Notes: generated by a model from the sequence alone, not told the origin. Counted from the stretch's first letter, positions 1-8,615 are shown. The stretch: 64,000 nt of DNA from Candidatus Aenigmatarchaeota archaeon (GCA_016193585.1 JACPRW010000010.1:40962-104961), one strand, 5' to 3'. Translations and numbers: made by a program.

Positions 1-762
1 GAGAAAAACTGGGGAGCCCGGCACATGTTCCGCGCACCGTACAGCTTGAACGAAAAGACATGGCTCGTGTCGCTGCCGCTTACATTCGGCAAACTTCAGC
101 ATTTTTCTCCTGAGAGAGCGAAACCGGAGTCAGTTTCAGTGGAAACGCCGTTTTTTAGCGGCTCTGAGAACGAAGCTGAGCAACTGCTGCTCGAGGCGCT
201 CGACTGGCACGCCATGCGGAAAAAAGAGGAGAAGAAGAGCACTGCCAAGCCTGTTCCTAGAAACGTGTACGAGGGAAGGATACCCGAAGAGCTGTTCCCG
301 CCGTGCATCAAGCTTATTCTTGCTGGCTTGAACGACGGAAGGAAGCGGAGCATCTTCACCCTCGTCAACTTCCTGCGCATGGCGAACTGGAACTGGCAGG
401 AAATAGAAGAACGGTTATTCGCGTGGAACGAAAAAAATACAAGCCCGCTGCCGCGCAACATAGTCATCATGCACCTGCGGAGGGCGCAAACAATCTCTTA
501 TACAACGCCGAACTGCGACAACGACCAGTTCTACGGCAGCATCGGCATCTGCAGACCGGACGCGACGTGTACGCTCAACGGCAATGGAACGATAACGGTC
601 AAGAATCCTGTCAACTACCCGTTCAGAAAAATGCGGCAGGCGAGGAAAGAAAGAAAAGAACTAAAGCCTCCCGAATACAAGTGCATGCATTGCGACAGGG
701 GATTCAAGAGCATGCAGTCGCTTTCGATGCATAAATCAAGGACGCACGACGTGGTCGATTAG
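1..762 (+). CDS. DNA primase, C-terminal part (PriS/PriL-like fusion) with C2H2 zinc finger; 5' truncated
   Basis: The reading frame is open to the left window edge, so the start lies outside; the Met at base 25 is internal. The residues around RAPYSLNEKT resemble the end of the archaeal primase catalytic subunit. A following domain with PPC, PNC, GIC and a fourth Cys before KNPVNYPF resembles the Fe-S C-terminal domain of the large primase subunit, so this looks like a fused primase that makes RNA/DNA primers at replication forks. The last 30 residues form a C2H2 finger (CMHC...H...H), an unusual addition. Assignment is from motif memory; the catalytic Asp residues are outside the window. 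Confidence 0.72.
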   Translation, partial: EKNWGARHMFRAPYSLNEKTWLVSLPLTFGKLQHFSPERAKPESVSVETPFFSGSENEAEQLLLEALDWHAMRKKEEKKSTAKPVPRNVYEGRIPEELFPPCIKLILAGLNDGRKRSIFTLVNFLRMANWNWQEIEERLFAWNEKNTSPLPRNIVIMHLRRAQTISYTTPNCDNDQFYGSIGICRPDATCTLNGNGTITVKNPVNYPFRKMRQARKERKELKPPEYKCMHCDRGFKSMQSLSMHKSRTHDVVD

Positions 763-781
763 CTACCGGTTCCTGGAATTT

Positions 782-1360
782 CTACGAAAAGCATCGCTTT
801 TTGCAATTTTGGCGCGTATCCGTCGCCGCAGCCTTCTCATTGTCCAGTACATACGAAATAATCTTTTCTGCGCATGCCTGTAGCGGCAATTCGGATGTAT
901 CGACCGTAACGTCGTACCGTTTTCTCTCGTGAACCCTGCCGAATTGATAGCGGGCTGTCCCTGGTTTCCTGTCCCCTCGCTCCTGCTCTCTCGTTTCCAC
1001 GACTGCAAGGGGGCAATGGACGCCGACCAGCGTTACATCGTACGCCGCAAGCGCTTCCGCAAGGGAAAGAGACCACCGGAACTCCTCAAGCACATGGTCC
1101 ACGATTACGTTGGCGCCTTCTGCAGCAAGCGCTGCTATAGCATCATGGAATCGTGCAATTTCATAGTCCAGCACATGCGGTGGCGGCTTTCCCCGAAGAG
1201 TGGGATAGCGGCTCCGCCGCAACTCATCCCCGAACTCGTCGAGGGAGATGCGGCAGTATGCTCCGTCGAATGCCTTCTCGAGAGCCCGCGCAATGGTTGA
1301 CTTTCCCGAGCTCGAAGTGCCGTTAAGAACAATGATTTTGCCATAGTCGTTCGTTGCCAT
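782..1360 (-). CDS. Chloramphenicol phosphotransferase-like P-loop kinase
   Basis: 192 residues. A Walker A motif GTSSSGKST lies at residues 14-22, followed by a VHCPL segment and the ERGDRKPG...VH...YDVTVDTS block typical of the CPT-like family, which phosphorylates small hydroxylated substrates. Full length for the family. The C-terminal tail (after about residue 175) is basic and not conserved in my memory of the family. In archaea the substrate is unknown; resistance is not implied. Convergent with the primase gene, and it has its own promoter just upstream. Confidence 0.75.
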   Translation of the reverse strand: MATNDYGKIIVLNGTSSSGKSTIARALEKAFDGAYCRISLDEFGDELRRSRYPTLRGKPPPHVLDYEIARFHDAIAALAAEGANVIVDHVLEEFRWSLSLAEALAAYDVTLVGVHCPLAVVETREQERGDRKPGTARYQFGRVHERKRYDVTVDTSELPLQACAEKIISYVLDNEKAAATDTRQNCKKRCFS

Positions 1361-1379
1361 AAGTATGGGATGAGGGTAA

Positions 1380-1391
1380 TTTTTTTAAATC
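1380..1391 (-). promoter_or_regulatory. TATA box for the CPT-like kinase gene
   Basis: Reads GATTTAAAAAA on the minus strand, about 20-30 bases before the ATG at 1360. That is the usual distance for an archaeal TATA box driving a nearly leaderless transcript. Confidence 0.5.
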
Positions 1392-1453
1392 TTTGTGCCG
1401 CTGTCGCTTCGCCAATGATAACTGAAGCCGAATGGCTCGGAAGACGTGCGTGT

Positions 1454-2869
1454 CTACTTCGGCTTGAATCCCATCTTTTCTGCCATCCGCTCCCATGACG
1501 TTTTCGGCTTCTCGCCTGCATAACCGGGAGGTTGTTCCATCTGATAAGGCGACTTCGCCGCGTACTGGTTTGCCATGCGGTACTCGTGCGAAAGCGAAAC
1601 ATGATCAGCAAAAACCGTGCTTCTGGTTTCAGGTTTCCATAGCCTGTAGATGCGCCTGTTCATCTCGTTGATCTGGTCAATGACTGTAGGAAGGGGAGTT
1701 GAAAGCTGCGATTCGTATTTGGCGCCGGTTCTGAAATTCCATACAGGCTTGCGCGTGTGCAATGAGAGGGCGTAGAGGTTGCAGTCCCAGGACCCGAAAT
1801 AGACGGTATCGTTCCATACGGTAGCTGCTGCACTGATGTAGCCGCCGGTGCGGAATTTCCACTGCTCCTTGCCGTCAAGAGAAACTGCATGGAGGCAACT
1901 GTCGACAGAGCCGACGTAGATCGTTTCATGGCATACGAGCGGGTCTGCGGTAACGGCGCCGCCGGTGCGGAATCGCCATTTCAGTGTGCCTGTTTGTGTA
2001 TCCAGCGCGTACAGGTGCTGGTCAAAAGATCCTACGTAGAGGATGCCTTTGTATACGGTGGGAGAAGAAAAGATGATCGGCCCGTCGGTCCTGTACCTCC
2101 ATTGCTCCTTACCGTCCAATGTCAGCGCATACACGTGGTTGTCCCATGAACCGAAATAAAGCATTCCATTGGTGACCGTGGGAATGTGCAGCGTCTGCGT
2201 ATGCACGCTCCATACTTCGTCACCGTTGCTGTTGGTTATTGCCGGAATCGAATCAATGCCATCGCTGGTCATGAATTTCCACTTGAGCGAGCCTGTTGCT
2301 GCATCGAGCGCGTACATGCATTTGTCTCCGCAGCCGAAAAAGAGGGTGTTGTTCGCAAGGGAAGGCGTCTGCACAGGACCGTTTGCTTTGAACGTCCACT
2401 GTATGTTCCCTGATCGCGCATCAAATGCGTACATGGTGTCGACGCCGCTGCCAGTGCCCACGTACAGCGCGCCGTTGGCAACAACCGGCGAACCGCCAAA
2501 CGGTGCCCCGACGCGCTGCTTCCAGATGAGCGAACCGTCTGCTGCAGAAAGCGCATAGACATACATGTCCCTAGAGCGCAGATAAATGATGCCGTCAGCA
2601 GCGGCAGCGTAGTGCCAGATAAGGTCTCCTGTCTTAAACTTCCAGAGCAGCAGGCCGCTCGCTGCATCGAGCGCATACAGGTAGGTATCGTTGGCACCGA
2701 GATAGAGCACGCCATCGTAGACCAGCGGCCGGGTCACGATGCTGCCGCCAACCTTGATATCGAACTGTGATAAGAGCGCCTCTCGTATAGAGCCGCTCCC
2801 GCCTGCAGGCGCTTGGCTCTTTTTCTCGATATAGGTGATGTATTCCTTTTCCCCCGCCTTCTCATACAT
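1454..2869 (-). CDS. PQQ-like beta-propeller repeat protein
   Basis: 471 residues built of about nine repeats of the form LYALDxxTGxLKWxF with G-x-V/I-YxG turns, the PQQ-like/BamB-type propeller blade. No signal peptide or membrane segment is visible; the N-terminus is charged (YEKAGEKEYITYIEKK), so it is probably cytoplasmic or non-classically exported. The last 60 residues leave the repeat pattern and are proline- and charge-rich. Likely a scaffold or ligand-binding protein; no enzymatic residues are evident. Divergent from the GINS gene. Confidence 0.75.
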   Translation of the reverse strand: MYEKAGEKEYITYIEKKSQAPAGGSGSIREALLSQFDIKVGGSIVTRPLVYDGVLYLGANDTYLYALDAASGLLLWKFKTGDLIWHYAAAADGIIYLRSRDMYVYALSAADGSLIWKQRVGAPFGGSPVVANGALYVGTGSGVDTMYAFDARSGNIQWTFKANGPVQTPSLANNTLFFGCGDKCMYALDAATGSLKWKFMTSDGIDSIPAITNSNGDEVWSVHTQTLHIPTVTNGMLYFGSWDNHVYALTLDGKEQWRYRTDGPIIFSSPTVYKGILYVGSFDQHLYALDTQTGTLKWRFRTGGAVTADPLVCHETIYVGSVDSCLHAVSLDGKEQWKFRTGGYISAAATVWNDTVYFGSWDCNLYALSLHTRKPVWNFRTGAKYESQLSTPLPTVIDQINEMNRRIYRLWKPETRSTVFADHVSLSHEYRMANQYAAKSPYQMEQPPGYAGEKPKTSWERMAEKMGFKPK

Positions 2870-2935
2870 GTTGAGTAATTAGATGGGGAAACGGTTAAAA
2901 ACAAGCGTTTTAAGTTTTCCCTGAATGCTAATAGC

Positions 2936-3457
2936 ATGCTGACGTTCGAGAAGATTCGCGACATCGAACGGGCAGAACGCGAGGCGAAGCAGCTGCAGCG
3001 GCTTCCGGAGCAGTTTTTCGACGAATTGCGCGACTACATCCACAAGAAGGGGAACGCGAAGGACAAGACGTCCATCGACGTTCTCGAACTGGAGAACGTG
3101 AGGAATACCATCAAGCGCTTCCTGGAAGCACGGGAAAGGAAACTGGTCGAGCTGGCGCTCTCCACCGCGCGTGGCGGTCTGCCGCCTGACAACCTGACGG
3201 CGCTTGAGGAACGGTATTTCACCCGCATCGCCGGCCTGCTGAAGGCATTCAGGGGCGAGTTTTTTGACGAGATCGGCAGGGAACCTGCGCAGAAGGCGGA
3301 GAAGAAGACGGTCTTCCGCGTGAAGAAAACGCTGCCGGCATTCGTCGGCCCGGACATGAAAACGTACGAACTCAGGGAAGGCGATGTGATCGAGCTGCCA
3401 AAGACTTTAAATGATTTGTTGCTGAAAGAGGGAATAATCGAAAGGACCGAAGTGTGA
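2936..3457 (+). CDS. GINS complex subunit (archaeal Gins15/Gins51 type)
   Basis: 173 residues. The N-terminal helical A domain (about residues 1-115) is followed by a B domain with the diagnostic block PAFVGPDMKTYELREGDV.ELP and a terminal LLKEGIIE. GINS binds MCM and GAN/RecJ to form the replicative CMG-like helicase. Followed after 7 bases by L44e, so replication and translation genes are co-transcribed here. Confidence 0.82.
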   Translation: MLTFEKIRDIERAEREAKQLQRLPEQFFDELRDYIHKKGNAKDKTSIDVLELENVRNTIKRFLEARERKLVELALSTARGGLPPDNLTALEERYFTRIAGLLKAFRGEFFDEIGREPAQKAEKKTVFRVKKTLPAFVGPDMKTYELREGDVIELPKTLNDLLLKEGIIERTEV

Positions 3458-3464
3458 TTCTGTC

Positions 3465-3746
3465 GTGATTATCCCGAAGACCCAGAAGCGGTATTGCCCG
3501 TTCTGCAAGAAGCATACCGAGCATACGGTCGAGGAGGCGAAGCGCAAGCCGCGAAGGACGCTGAGCCGCGGCCAGCGCCGGTTCCTGCGCAAGATGTCCG
3601 GATACGGCTCGTTCCCCAAGGAAAATCCGAAAGGCAGGGAAAAGCCGACCCGCAAGCTGGATTTCCGTTACGTCTGCAAGGAATGCAAGAAGAAGCATTC
3701 TGTCGGCAGGGGATTCAGGCTGAAGAAGACAGAATTCCAGAAGTGA
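3465..3746 (+). CDS. rpl44e: Ribosomal protein L44e (eL42)
   Basis: 93 residues, full length, GTG start. Shows CPFCKKHTEHTV at the N-terminus and YVCKECKKKH near the end, the two halves of the zinc knuckle, with the basic KPRRTLSRGQRRF segment and the SYGSFP-like SGYGSFP motif near the E-site tRNA end. L44e is usually next to S27e; here it is separated and linked to GINS. Confidence 0.95.
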   Translation: MIIPKTQKRYCPFCKKHTEHTVEEAKRKPRRTLSRGQRRFLRKMSGYGSFPKENPKGREKPTRKLDFRYVCKECKKKHSVGRGFRLKKTEFQK

Positions 3747-3750
3747 GCGC

Positions 3751-4389
3751 ATGGGCATTCTAACGTCGCTGCTTCCGTTCCATCCGGCGATGTCGCTGCT
3801 CGTTGTTTCGTGCGTGGTGCTGTTCCTTATCAACTTGTCCTACAAGCTCCTCATAAACCAGGGGGAAGCGAAGCGCATCAAGGCGAGGATGAACGACCTC
3901 AGGAAGAAGCTCGACGAGTCGAAGGACGACAAGAAGAAGACAAGCGAAATTTTCTCAGAGATAATGCGTGAAAATGGCACGCTCATGCGCATGTCGCTGA
4001 AGCCCATGATCTTTTCCGGCGTTATCGTTCTGCTTATCATACCGTTTGTTACCGAAGATTTCGGCGACAGGTTCGCCGAGCTCAGGGATGGCAGGGGCAA
4101 CGTGACCCTTAGCGGCAGCACATATCAGGTCGGGCTTGTGGGCGGCACGCTCGAGGTGAGCGACGGCACGCCGTTTGACTGCGTGCTCCCGTGCAGGCAC
4201 GCGTTTGCCGGCGGCTTGTGGAATGTCGAGAAGGAAGGCGACGCCAAAATAAAGTTCGCCCGCATCGTTGCGTTCCCGCCGTTCAGCCTGCCATTTACCG
4301 GCGAGGATATCGGCTGGGTGGGCTGGTACCTTATGGCTTCCATTCCGCTTGCGCTGCTCATGAGGAAGCTGCTCAAGATTTACGTGTGA
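3751..4389 (+). CDS. EMC3/TMCO1-family (DUF106) membrane protein
   Basis: 212 residues with three hydrophobic segments (about 12-32, 88-105, 190-208). A charged coiled-coil follows TM1 (KRIKARMNDLRKKLDESKDDKKKTSEIFSEI is the region, residues 40-70), the layout of archaeal DUF106, a relative of Oxa1/YidC/EMC3 membrane-protein insertases. The loop between TM2 and TM3 contains two Cys (FDCVLPC) and is extracytoplasmic by prediction. Follows L44e by 4 bases and is probably in the same operon. Confidence 0.8.
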   Translation: MGILTSLLPFHPAMSLLVVSCVVLFLINLSYKLLINQGEAKRIKARMNDLRKKLDESKDDKKKTSEIFSEIMRENGTLMRMSLKPMIFSGVIVLLIIPFVTEDFGDRFAELRDGRGNVTLSGSTYQVGLVGGTLEVSDGTPFDCVLPCRHAFAGGLWNVEKEGDAKIKFARIVAFPPFSLPFTGEDIGWVGWYLMASIPLALLMRKLLKIYV

Positions 4390-4394
4390 CACGC

Positions 4395-4886
4395 ATGGAC
4401 GAAACGATACGCATTTTCGTGACCGGCGGCACGTTCGACAAGGAGTACAATGATTTGGACGGGCAGCTCTTCTTCAAGGATACGCATCTGCCCGAAATAC
4501 TCGAACTCGGGCGCTCGCGCGTTGACGTCGACATCCGCACGCTGATGATGGTTGACAGCCTTCACATGACCGAGGAAGATAGGGAAACGATTGTCAGAAA
4601 CTGCCTTGCAACAAAGGAAAACAAAATCGTAATCACCCACGGCACGGATACCATGGTGGAGACTGCCAGGGCGCTCGCCGGGAAAGTGAAGAACAAGACA
4701 ATAGTCATGACAGGCGCAATGGTTCCGTATGTTTTTCGGAGCTCTGACGGCCTCTTCAATCTCGGCAGCGCGCTTGCGTTTGTCCAGACGCTCCCACCAG
4801 GCGTCTACATCGCCATGAACGGGCAGTTCCTCCCATGGGACAAGGTGCGCAAGAACAAGAAGACAGGAAGATTCGAATCGATCTAA
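4395..4886 (+). CDS. Asparaginase N-terminal-domain protein
   Basis: 163 residues from the ATG at 4395, 5 bases after the preceding stop; the frame extends further upstream but that part overlaps DUF106. Contains both threonine signatures of the L-asparaginase family: FVTGGTFDKEY near the N-terminus and ITHGTDTMVETA in the middle. The usual C-terminal domain (total about 330 residues) is missing. Such single-domain forms exist; whether it deamidates asparagine or another substrate is unknown. The stop overlaps the convergent gene. Confidence 0.75.
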   Translation: MDETIRIFVTGGTFDKEYNDLDGQLFFKDTHLPEILELGRSRVDVDIRTLMMVDSLHMTEEDRETIVRNCLATKENKIVITHGTDTMVETARALAGKVKNKTIVMTGAMVPYVFRSSDGLFNLGSALAFVQTLPPGVYIAMNGQFLPWDKVRKNKKTGRFESI

Positions 4887-5158
4887 TTCTGGGCCCGCTG
4901 CCTGTTCCGTTTCCAGACGCGCTTGAAGAACGGCAGCGTCAGCGTTGAGAGCATGAACGCGAACGCAGGCACGATGGCGTGCAGCCACGCGTCCCTGACG
5001 CCGATGGCATGCAGGTAGGCGCCGACCGCGACGTACGTAAAGAGCACGAGCAGCGCCCGCCGGGAATAGCTTGTTTCCCACGCCTTGTCCGATTCGACTT
5101 TCCTGTTCCGCTCCTCGATATGCGCTATCCGTTCTTCCAGTTTCCTGAGGGATGCCAT
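4883..5158 (-). CDS. Small two-TM membrane protein, conserved type
   Basis: 91 residues: a coiled-coil N-terminus (LRKLEERIAHIEERNRKVE), the ADKAWETS-like block SDKAWETSYSRR, then two hydrophobic segments separated by AWLHAIVPAFAF, ending in a basic tail. I recall similar small proteins in other microbes but no function. Its stop codon overlaps the asparaginase-like gene tail to tail by a few bases. Confidence 0.6.
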   Translation of the reverse strand: MASLRKLEERIAHIEERNRKVESDKAWETSYSRRALLVLFTYVAVGAYLHAIGVRDAWLHAIVPAFAFMLSTLTLPFFKRVWKRNRQRAQN

Positions 5159-5221
5159 ATGTGTATCCCTTATTTTACAAATTTACAAATCATCTCAGTT
5201 GGTTTTGTCACAAATTCCAGC

Positions 5222-5340
5222 TATAGTCTGGATCACATCAAAACTTCCGTCTTCGGAAGTATGTGTTCCAGACTATTCATAATTCTGCACAGTCCTCTGA
5301 ACCAAGATATAATACCTGATTATTTACTTGGTTCACTATA
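5222..5340. repeat. Dispersed hairpin element E1
   Basis: Two hairpins. The first spans 5223-5276 (stem ATAGTCTGGA/TCCAGACTAT, with an inner ACTTCCG/CGGAAGT stem). The second spans 5299-5340 (stem GAACCAAG/CTTGGTTC, ending ACTATA). The second is, inverted, almost identical to the first hairpin of element E2 at 8616-8660. Lies between two divergent genes. Confidence 0.8.
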
Positions 5341-5366
5341 AAAGCGTGCGGACTTAAACGTTGCGT

Positions 5367-6299
5367 ATGGAGGATTCTGACTGGATTGTGAAATCTGCTG
5401 ACGAGCCTGCCCGCGGAAGAAAACCTGAAGAGCGCAGCGTCGAGGAACTGCTCGCCAACGGCATTGTCATCCTTGACAAGTGGCAGGGACCGACGTCGCA
5501 TGACGCCGTCGCAACGGTCAAGAAAGTGCTCGGCCTGAAAAAAGTCGGCCACGCAGGCACGCTCGACCCCGCGGTGTCCGGAGTGCTGCCGCTGACGCTG
5601 GAGAGCGCGTGCAAAGCCATCCCCGCGCTGCAGAAGGTCGATAAGGAGTACGTCGGCATCATGCACACGCACAAAGACGTCGATGAAGCGGCGCTCAGGG
5701 GAATTATGCAGGCCTTCACCGGCACTATACGCCAGCTGCCGCCGGTGCGGAGCGCCGTGGCGCGGAAAGAGCGCCAGCGACGCGTGCATGCGTTCGAGCT
5801 GCTCGAGCTGAAGGGCCGCGATGCCCTTTTCAGGATCGAGTGCGAAGCAGGAACGTACGTGCGGAAGATTGTCCATGATGTCGGGAGGCAAATAGGCGGC
5901 GCGCACATGCAGGAACTCAGAAGGACGCGGGCAGGGCCCTTTGCGGAGGATGCGGCAGTAAAAATGCACGACCTTGCGGACGCGTACCTGCAATGGAAGC
6001 AGGACGGCGATGAGCGTATCAGGAAATACGTGCTGCCGGTCGAGGCAGCCGCCAGCCATCTGGGAAAAATAATTGTCAAGGATTCGGCAGTCCGTTCCCT
6101 GACGAACGGCTCGCCGCTGTACATCTCCGGCGCAAGCAGGGTACAGAAGGGGATACGGCAGGGTGACCTGGTCGCATTGGTGACCTTGAAAGGCGAGCTC
6201 GTCGCGCTCGGACGCGCGGAGGCAGACAGCGAGCGCATGACCAAAAGCCGCATCGCGAAGACCGACAGGGTTGTTATGATACAAAAGACTGCAGCGTAG
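5367..6299 (+). CDS. cbf5: tRNA/rRNA pseudouridine synthase Cbf5 (TruB family, box H/ACA RNP)
   Basis: 310 residues from ATG 5367 (a TTG lies two codons earlier). Catalytic motif GHAGTLDP at residues 61-68 with the nucleophile Asp67, then the KEYVG and AGTYVRKI motifs. The C-terminal PUA domain begins about residue 225 (LPVEAAASHLGKIIVKDSAVRSLTNG region). Cbf5 isomerises uridines in rRNA guided by H/ACA RNAs together with Nop10 (also in this window, 53773-53940), Gar1 and L7Ae (52250-52573). Confidence 0.92.
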   Translation: MEDSDWIVKSADEPARGRKPEERSVEELLANGIVILDKWQGPTSHDAVATVKKVLGLKKVGHAGTLDPAVSGVLPLTLESACKAIPALQKVDKEYVGIMHTHKDVDEAALRGIMQAFTGTIRQLPPVRSAVARKERQRRVHAFELLELKGRDALFRIECEAGTYVRKIVHDVGRQIGGAHMQELRRTRAGPFAEDAAVKMHDLADAYLQWKQDGDERIRKYVLPVEAAASHLGKIIVKDSAVRSLTNGSPLYISGASRVQKGIRQGDLVALVTLKGELVALGRAEADSERMTKSRIAKTDRVVMIQKTAA

Positions 6300-6350
6300 G
6301 CTGTGCGTTTTCTCTCGTTGCTTTTTAACATTTGCAAGGGAAGAATTTTT

Positions 6351-6989
6351 GTGGACATTGAAAAACTGCTTGCCGGCTACCCCGGGCGCGGCATATTTCT
6401 CGGCCTGACGGGAACGAGCCCCTGTTTTGCCTATTTCGTCACCGGCAGAAGCACTGCAAGCATGGAGAGGAGGGCTGTCGTCGACGGCAGTCACGTGCGC
6501 ATCGAGCCTCTGCAAGGCAGGAGGAGCGATGCGCTGCGCCATTACGAATGCATCCGGACCAGCAGCAGGTCGGCGTTCATCACAAACGGCAGCCATATCG
6601 CTGCAATTGCAAGACCGTTTATGAACAAAGTACTTCTCGCCGAGGCATTGCGCAAAGCCGGTCATGAGAAGGACGGGCTGAAAACGCCGCGCATCGCCGG
6701 CGCCATCCTTCCGGGAAACAGGATGTATCTCGGCATCGTGTCCTCGCATCCGGTTGTACGCAAGCTGGAAACGAAGACAGGTAGCATGTCGGGCATCGTG
6801 ACGTACAATGGTGATGTCAGCAGGCCGGAGCCGTTCGATGCTGCTGCGCTGTCGGTGCCGATACGGGCAGAAACTCCTGAAACGCTCGCCCGCTTTTTCT
6901 TCGACATGCTGAACAAGGATCTCCGTGTCTGCGCTGTTGCAGGCGTGCTGAAGGAGCAGTGGCACCTTCACGCCGTGAACAGAAATTAA
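6351..6989 (+). CDS. purO: IMP cyclohydrolase, PurO-like
   Basis: Begins with VDIEKLLAGYPGRGIFLGLTG and continues with FAYFVTGRSTAS, the N-terminal signature of the archaeal/bacterial PurO-type IMP cyclohydrolase, which closes the purine ring (FAICAR to IMP). GTG 6351 is preferred because the family starts shortly before YPGRG; the frame opens at GTG 6303, which would add 16 hydrophobic residues. Directly upstream of the AICAR formyltransferase gene, so the two steps are adjacent. Confidence 0.8.
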   Translation: MDIEKLLAGYPGRGIFLGLTGTSPCFAYFVTGRSTASMERRAVVDGSHVRIEPLQGRRSDALRHYECIRTSSRSAFITNGSHIAAIARPFMNKVLLAEALRKAGHEKDGLKTPRIAGAILPGNRMYLGIVSSHPVVRKLETKTGSMSGIVTYNGDVSRPEPFDAAALSVPIRAETPETLARFFFDMLNKDLRVCAVAGVLKEQWHLHAVNRN

Positions 6990-6993
6990 ATAG
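6984..6993 (+). promoter_or_regulatory. TATA box before the AICAR formyltransferase gene
   Basis: AATTAAATAG about 28 bases before ATG 7021, fitting a leaderless archaeal transcript. It overlaps the end of the PurO-like gene. Confidence 0.45.
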
Positions 6994-7020
6994 ATTTCCC
7001 TCCAAGTAAATGGGGATGAG

Positions 7021-8121
7021 ATGCTCAGGGACGTATACGCCACAAAAACAAAAGGCGACTTTCCTGAAAAGATGACGCTCGTTCTCGAATCCGCCGGAAA
7101 GAAGACGGAACACGTGTTTCTGCCGTTGTACGAGCTGCGGTACGGCACGAACCCGCACCAGCCTGGAATGCTCTACATTAACGAATCGTACAACTTCCGC
7201 ATCGCCGAGGTGAAGTCCGGGAAGAGCGGGCTGTCGCTTGGCAACGCGGAGGACATTTTCAGGGCATCGAATCTCCTCAAGTACTTCTCTCTGCCCGCAT
7301 GCGCGGTCATGAAGCACTGCAACCCGACCGGTGTTGCAGTTTCTGCGACGGCAGGCGATGCCTTCGCTAAGGCGTGGCACTGCGACCCGGTCGCGGCATA
7401 CGGAAGCGTGGTTGCGTTCAACGTCGCGGTGACAAAAGAACTTGCCGAAACGCTGGCGCGTAAAGACTATTTTGTCGAAGTTGTTGCGGCACCGGCGTTC
7501 GAGGAGCGCGCACTCGATGTTTTCGCGGCAAAAAAAAATCTCCGCGTGGTTGTGCTGGAAGGGCTGGGCACGTTGCCAAAATTCGCCGGCGATGACGCAA
7601 CACCGTGGATCAAGAGCCTCGGCAGCTTCAGGGGAATCATTGTCCTCGAGGAGCCGTTCCTGACGCACTTCAGGAAGCCGGAAGACCTGCTTGCTGCGGA
7701 GGGCGGTGGCGTGGTGACGAAACGGGAGCCGGCGAAAAGGGAGCTCGAGAATCTGCTCTTTGCGTGGTACGTATGCTCGTCGCTCCGCTCGAATGCGATA
7801 GCGATTGCACGGGACTTATACACGGTCGCGTGCGGAACCGGCCAACCTGACCGCGTGCGTGCCGTGTACCAGTCGGTGCAGCGGACAGCATGGCTGGACA
7901 AGAGGCTGGGGAATCGGGAGGATTACCGTCTTGAAGGCTCGGTGCTCGCGTCAGACGGCTATTTCCCGTTCGCTGATTCTATCGAGGCATGCGCCGAGTC
8001 CGGCATCACCGCCATCGTGCAGCCCGGAGGATCGATAAGGGACAAGGAAATCATCGAGGCCGCGGACAAGGCAAACATCTCGATGGTTTTCACCGGTGAG
8101 CGCTGCTTCTCGCACCATTAG
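7021..8121 (+). CDS. purH: AICAR formyltransferase (stand-alone PurH C-terminal domain)
   Basis: 366 residues. Carries LRYGTNPHQ, the catalytic KHCNPTGVA block, AAYGSVVAFN and the terminal QPGGSIRDKEI, all hallmarks of the formyltransferase domain that transfers a formyl group from 10-formyl-THF to AICAR. The N-terminal MGS-like cyclohydrolase domain of bifunctional PurH is absent; its role is presumably taken by the PurO-like gene just upstream. Confidence 0.9.
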   Translation: MLRDVYATKTKGDFPEKMTLVLESAGKKTEHVFLPLYELRYGTNPHQPGMLYINESYNFRIAEVKSGKSGLSLGNAEDIFRASNLLKYFSLPACAVMKHCNPTGVAVSATAGDAFAKAWHCDPVAAYGSVVAFNVAVTKELAETLARKDYFVEVVAAPAFEERALDVFAAKKNLRVVVLEGLGTLPKFAGDDATPWIKSLGSFRGIIVLEEPFLTHFRKPEDLLAAEGGGVVTKREPAKRELENLLFAWYVCSSLRSNAIAIARDLYTVACGTGQPDRVRAVYQSVQRTAWLDKRLGNREDYRLEGSVLASDGYFPFADSIEACAESGITAIVQPGGSIRDKEIIEAADKANISMVFTGERCFSHH

Positions 8122-8149
8122 CTCCGTGGAAGCTCTGGAAGCATAACAA

Positions 8150-8158
8150 TATTTAAAT
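8150..8158 (+). promoter_or_regulatory. TATA box before the small-protein cluster
   Basis: TATTTAAAT about 25 bases before ATG 8182; would drive the three small genes 8182-8599. Confidence 0.5.
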
Positions 8159-8181
8159 CTTCAGAATGCATTACAGTAACC

Positions 8182-8331
8182 ATGCTCAACAATCCAGCAG
8201 ACCTTTTTTTCGCCGCCGTACAGATTATTGCAGCGTTGCTGCTCTGGCTCAAGATAGCAGCGCCGGATGCGGTGGTCATGTTCATGGCGTTCATGCTGGT
8301 GCTTTCCGCAATTATTGATATTTTTACGTAG
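8182..8331 (+). CDS. Small membrane protein (49 aa)
   Basis: Starts MLNNPADLFF. Two hydrophobic stretches (about residues 8-26 and 29-48) separated by APD, so a two-TM hairpin. Below usual length cut-offs, but supported by an upstream TATA box at leaderless distance and by 8-base spacing to the next gene. Function unknown. Confidence 0.55.
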   Translation: MLNNPADLFFAAVQIIAALLLWLKIAAPDAVVMFMAFMLVLSAIIDIFT

Positions 8332-8339
8332 GTGGTTGT

Positions 8340-8507
8340 ATGCTCAAGAAAGATCTGCTCGAGATTCTGGCATGCCCGAAGTGCAAGGGCGACCTTGTGT
8401 ACAATAAAAAGAGGAATACCCTCGCCTGCAACGCATGCAGGCTCAGGTACGGCGTGCTCGACGGCGACATCCCGAACATGCTCATAGAGGAGGCTGCGCG
8501 GTTTTGA
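8340..8507 (+). CDS. Trm112/YcaR-like zinc-ribbon protein
   Basis: 55 residues: MLKKDLLEILACPKCKGDLVY, then ACNACRLRYGVLDGDIPNML. Two CxxC pairs and the DGIP-like DGDIPNML ending are diagnostic of the Trm112 family, small zinc proteins that activate methyltransferases modifying tRNA, rRNA or release factors. Which methyltransferase it serves cannot be told from the context. Confidence 0.85.
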   Translation: MLKKDLLEILACPKCKGDLVYNKKRNTLACNACRLRYGVLDGDIPNMLIEEAARF

Positions 8508-8599
8508 GAGGAGTAGCAACGGTCATATGGTCTCTCCTCGCCCTGCTCATCCTTGGTATCCTTGGCGTCGTGTTCTTTTTCCTGCTGGGAAACGTGTAA
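8504..8599 (+). CDS. Single-TM micropeptide (31 aa), translationally coupled
   Basis: TTG start overlaps the stop of the Trm112-like gene (ttTGA context). Encodes a short basic/neutral N-terminus and one long hydrophobic helix (WSLLALLILGILGVVFFFLL). The overlap and clean TM composition support a real gene; function unknown. Confidence 0.45.
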   Translation: MRGVATVIWSLLALLILGILGVVFFFLLGNV

Positions 8600-8615
8600 G
8601 CTACGAATGCCTATA

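Noticed and set aside
5222-5340. Dispersed repeats as CRISPR
   Set aside because: Copies are separated by kilobases, are inverted, and there are no regular spacers or cas genes.
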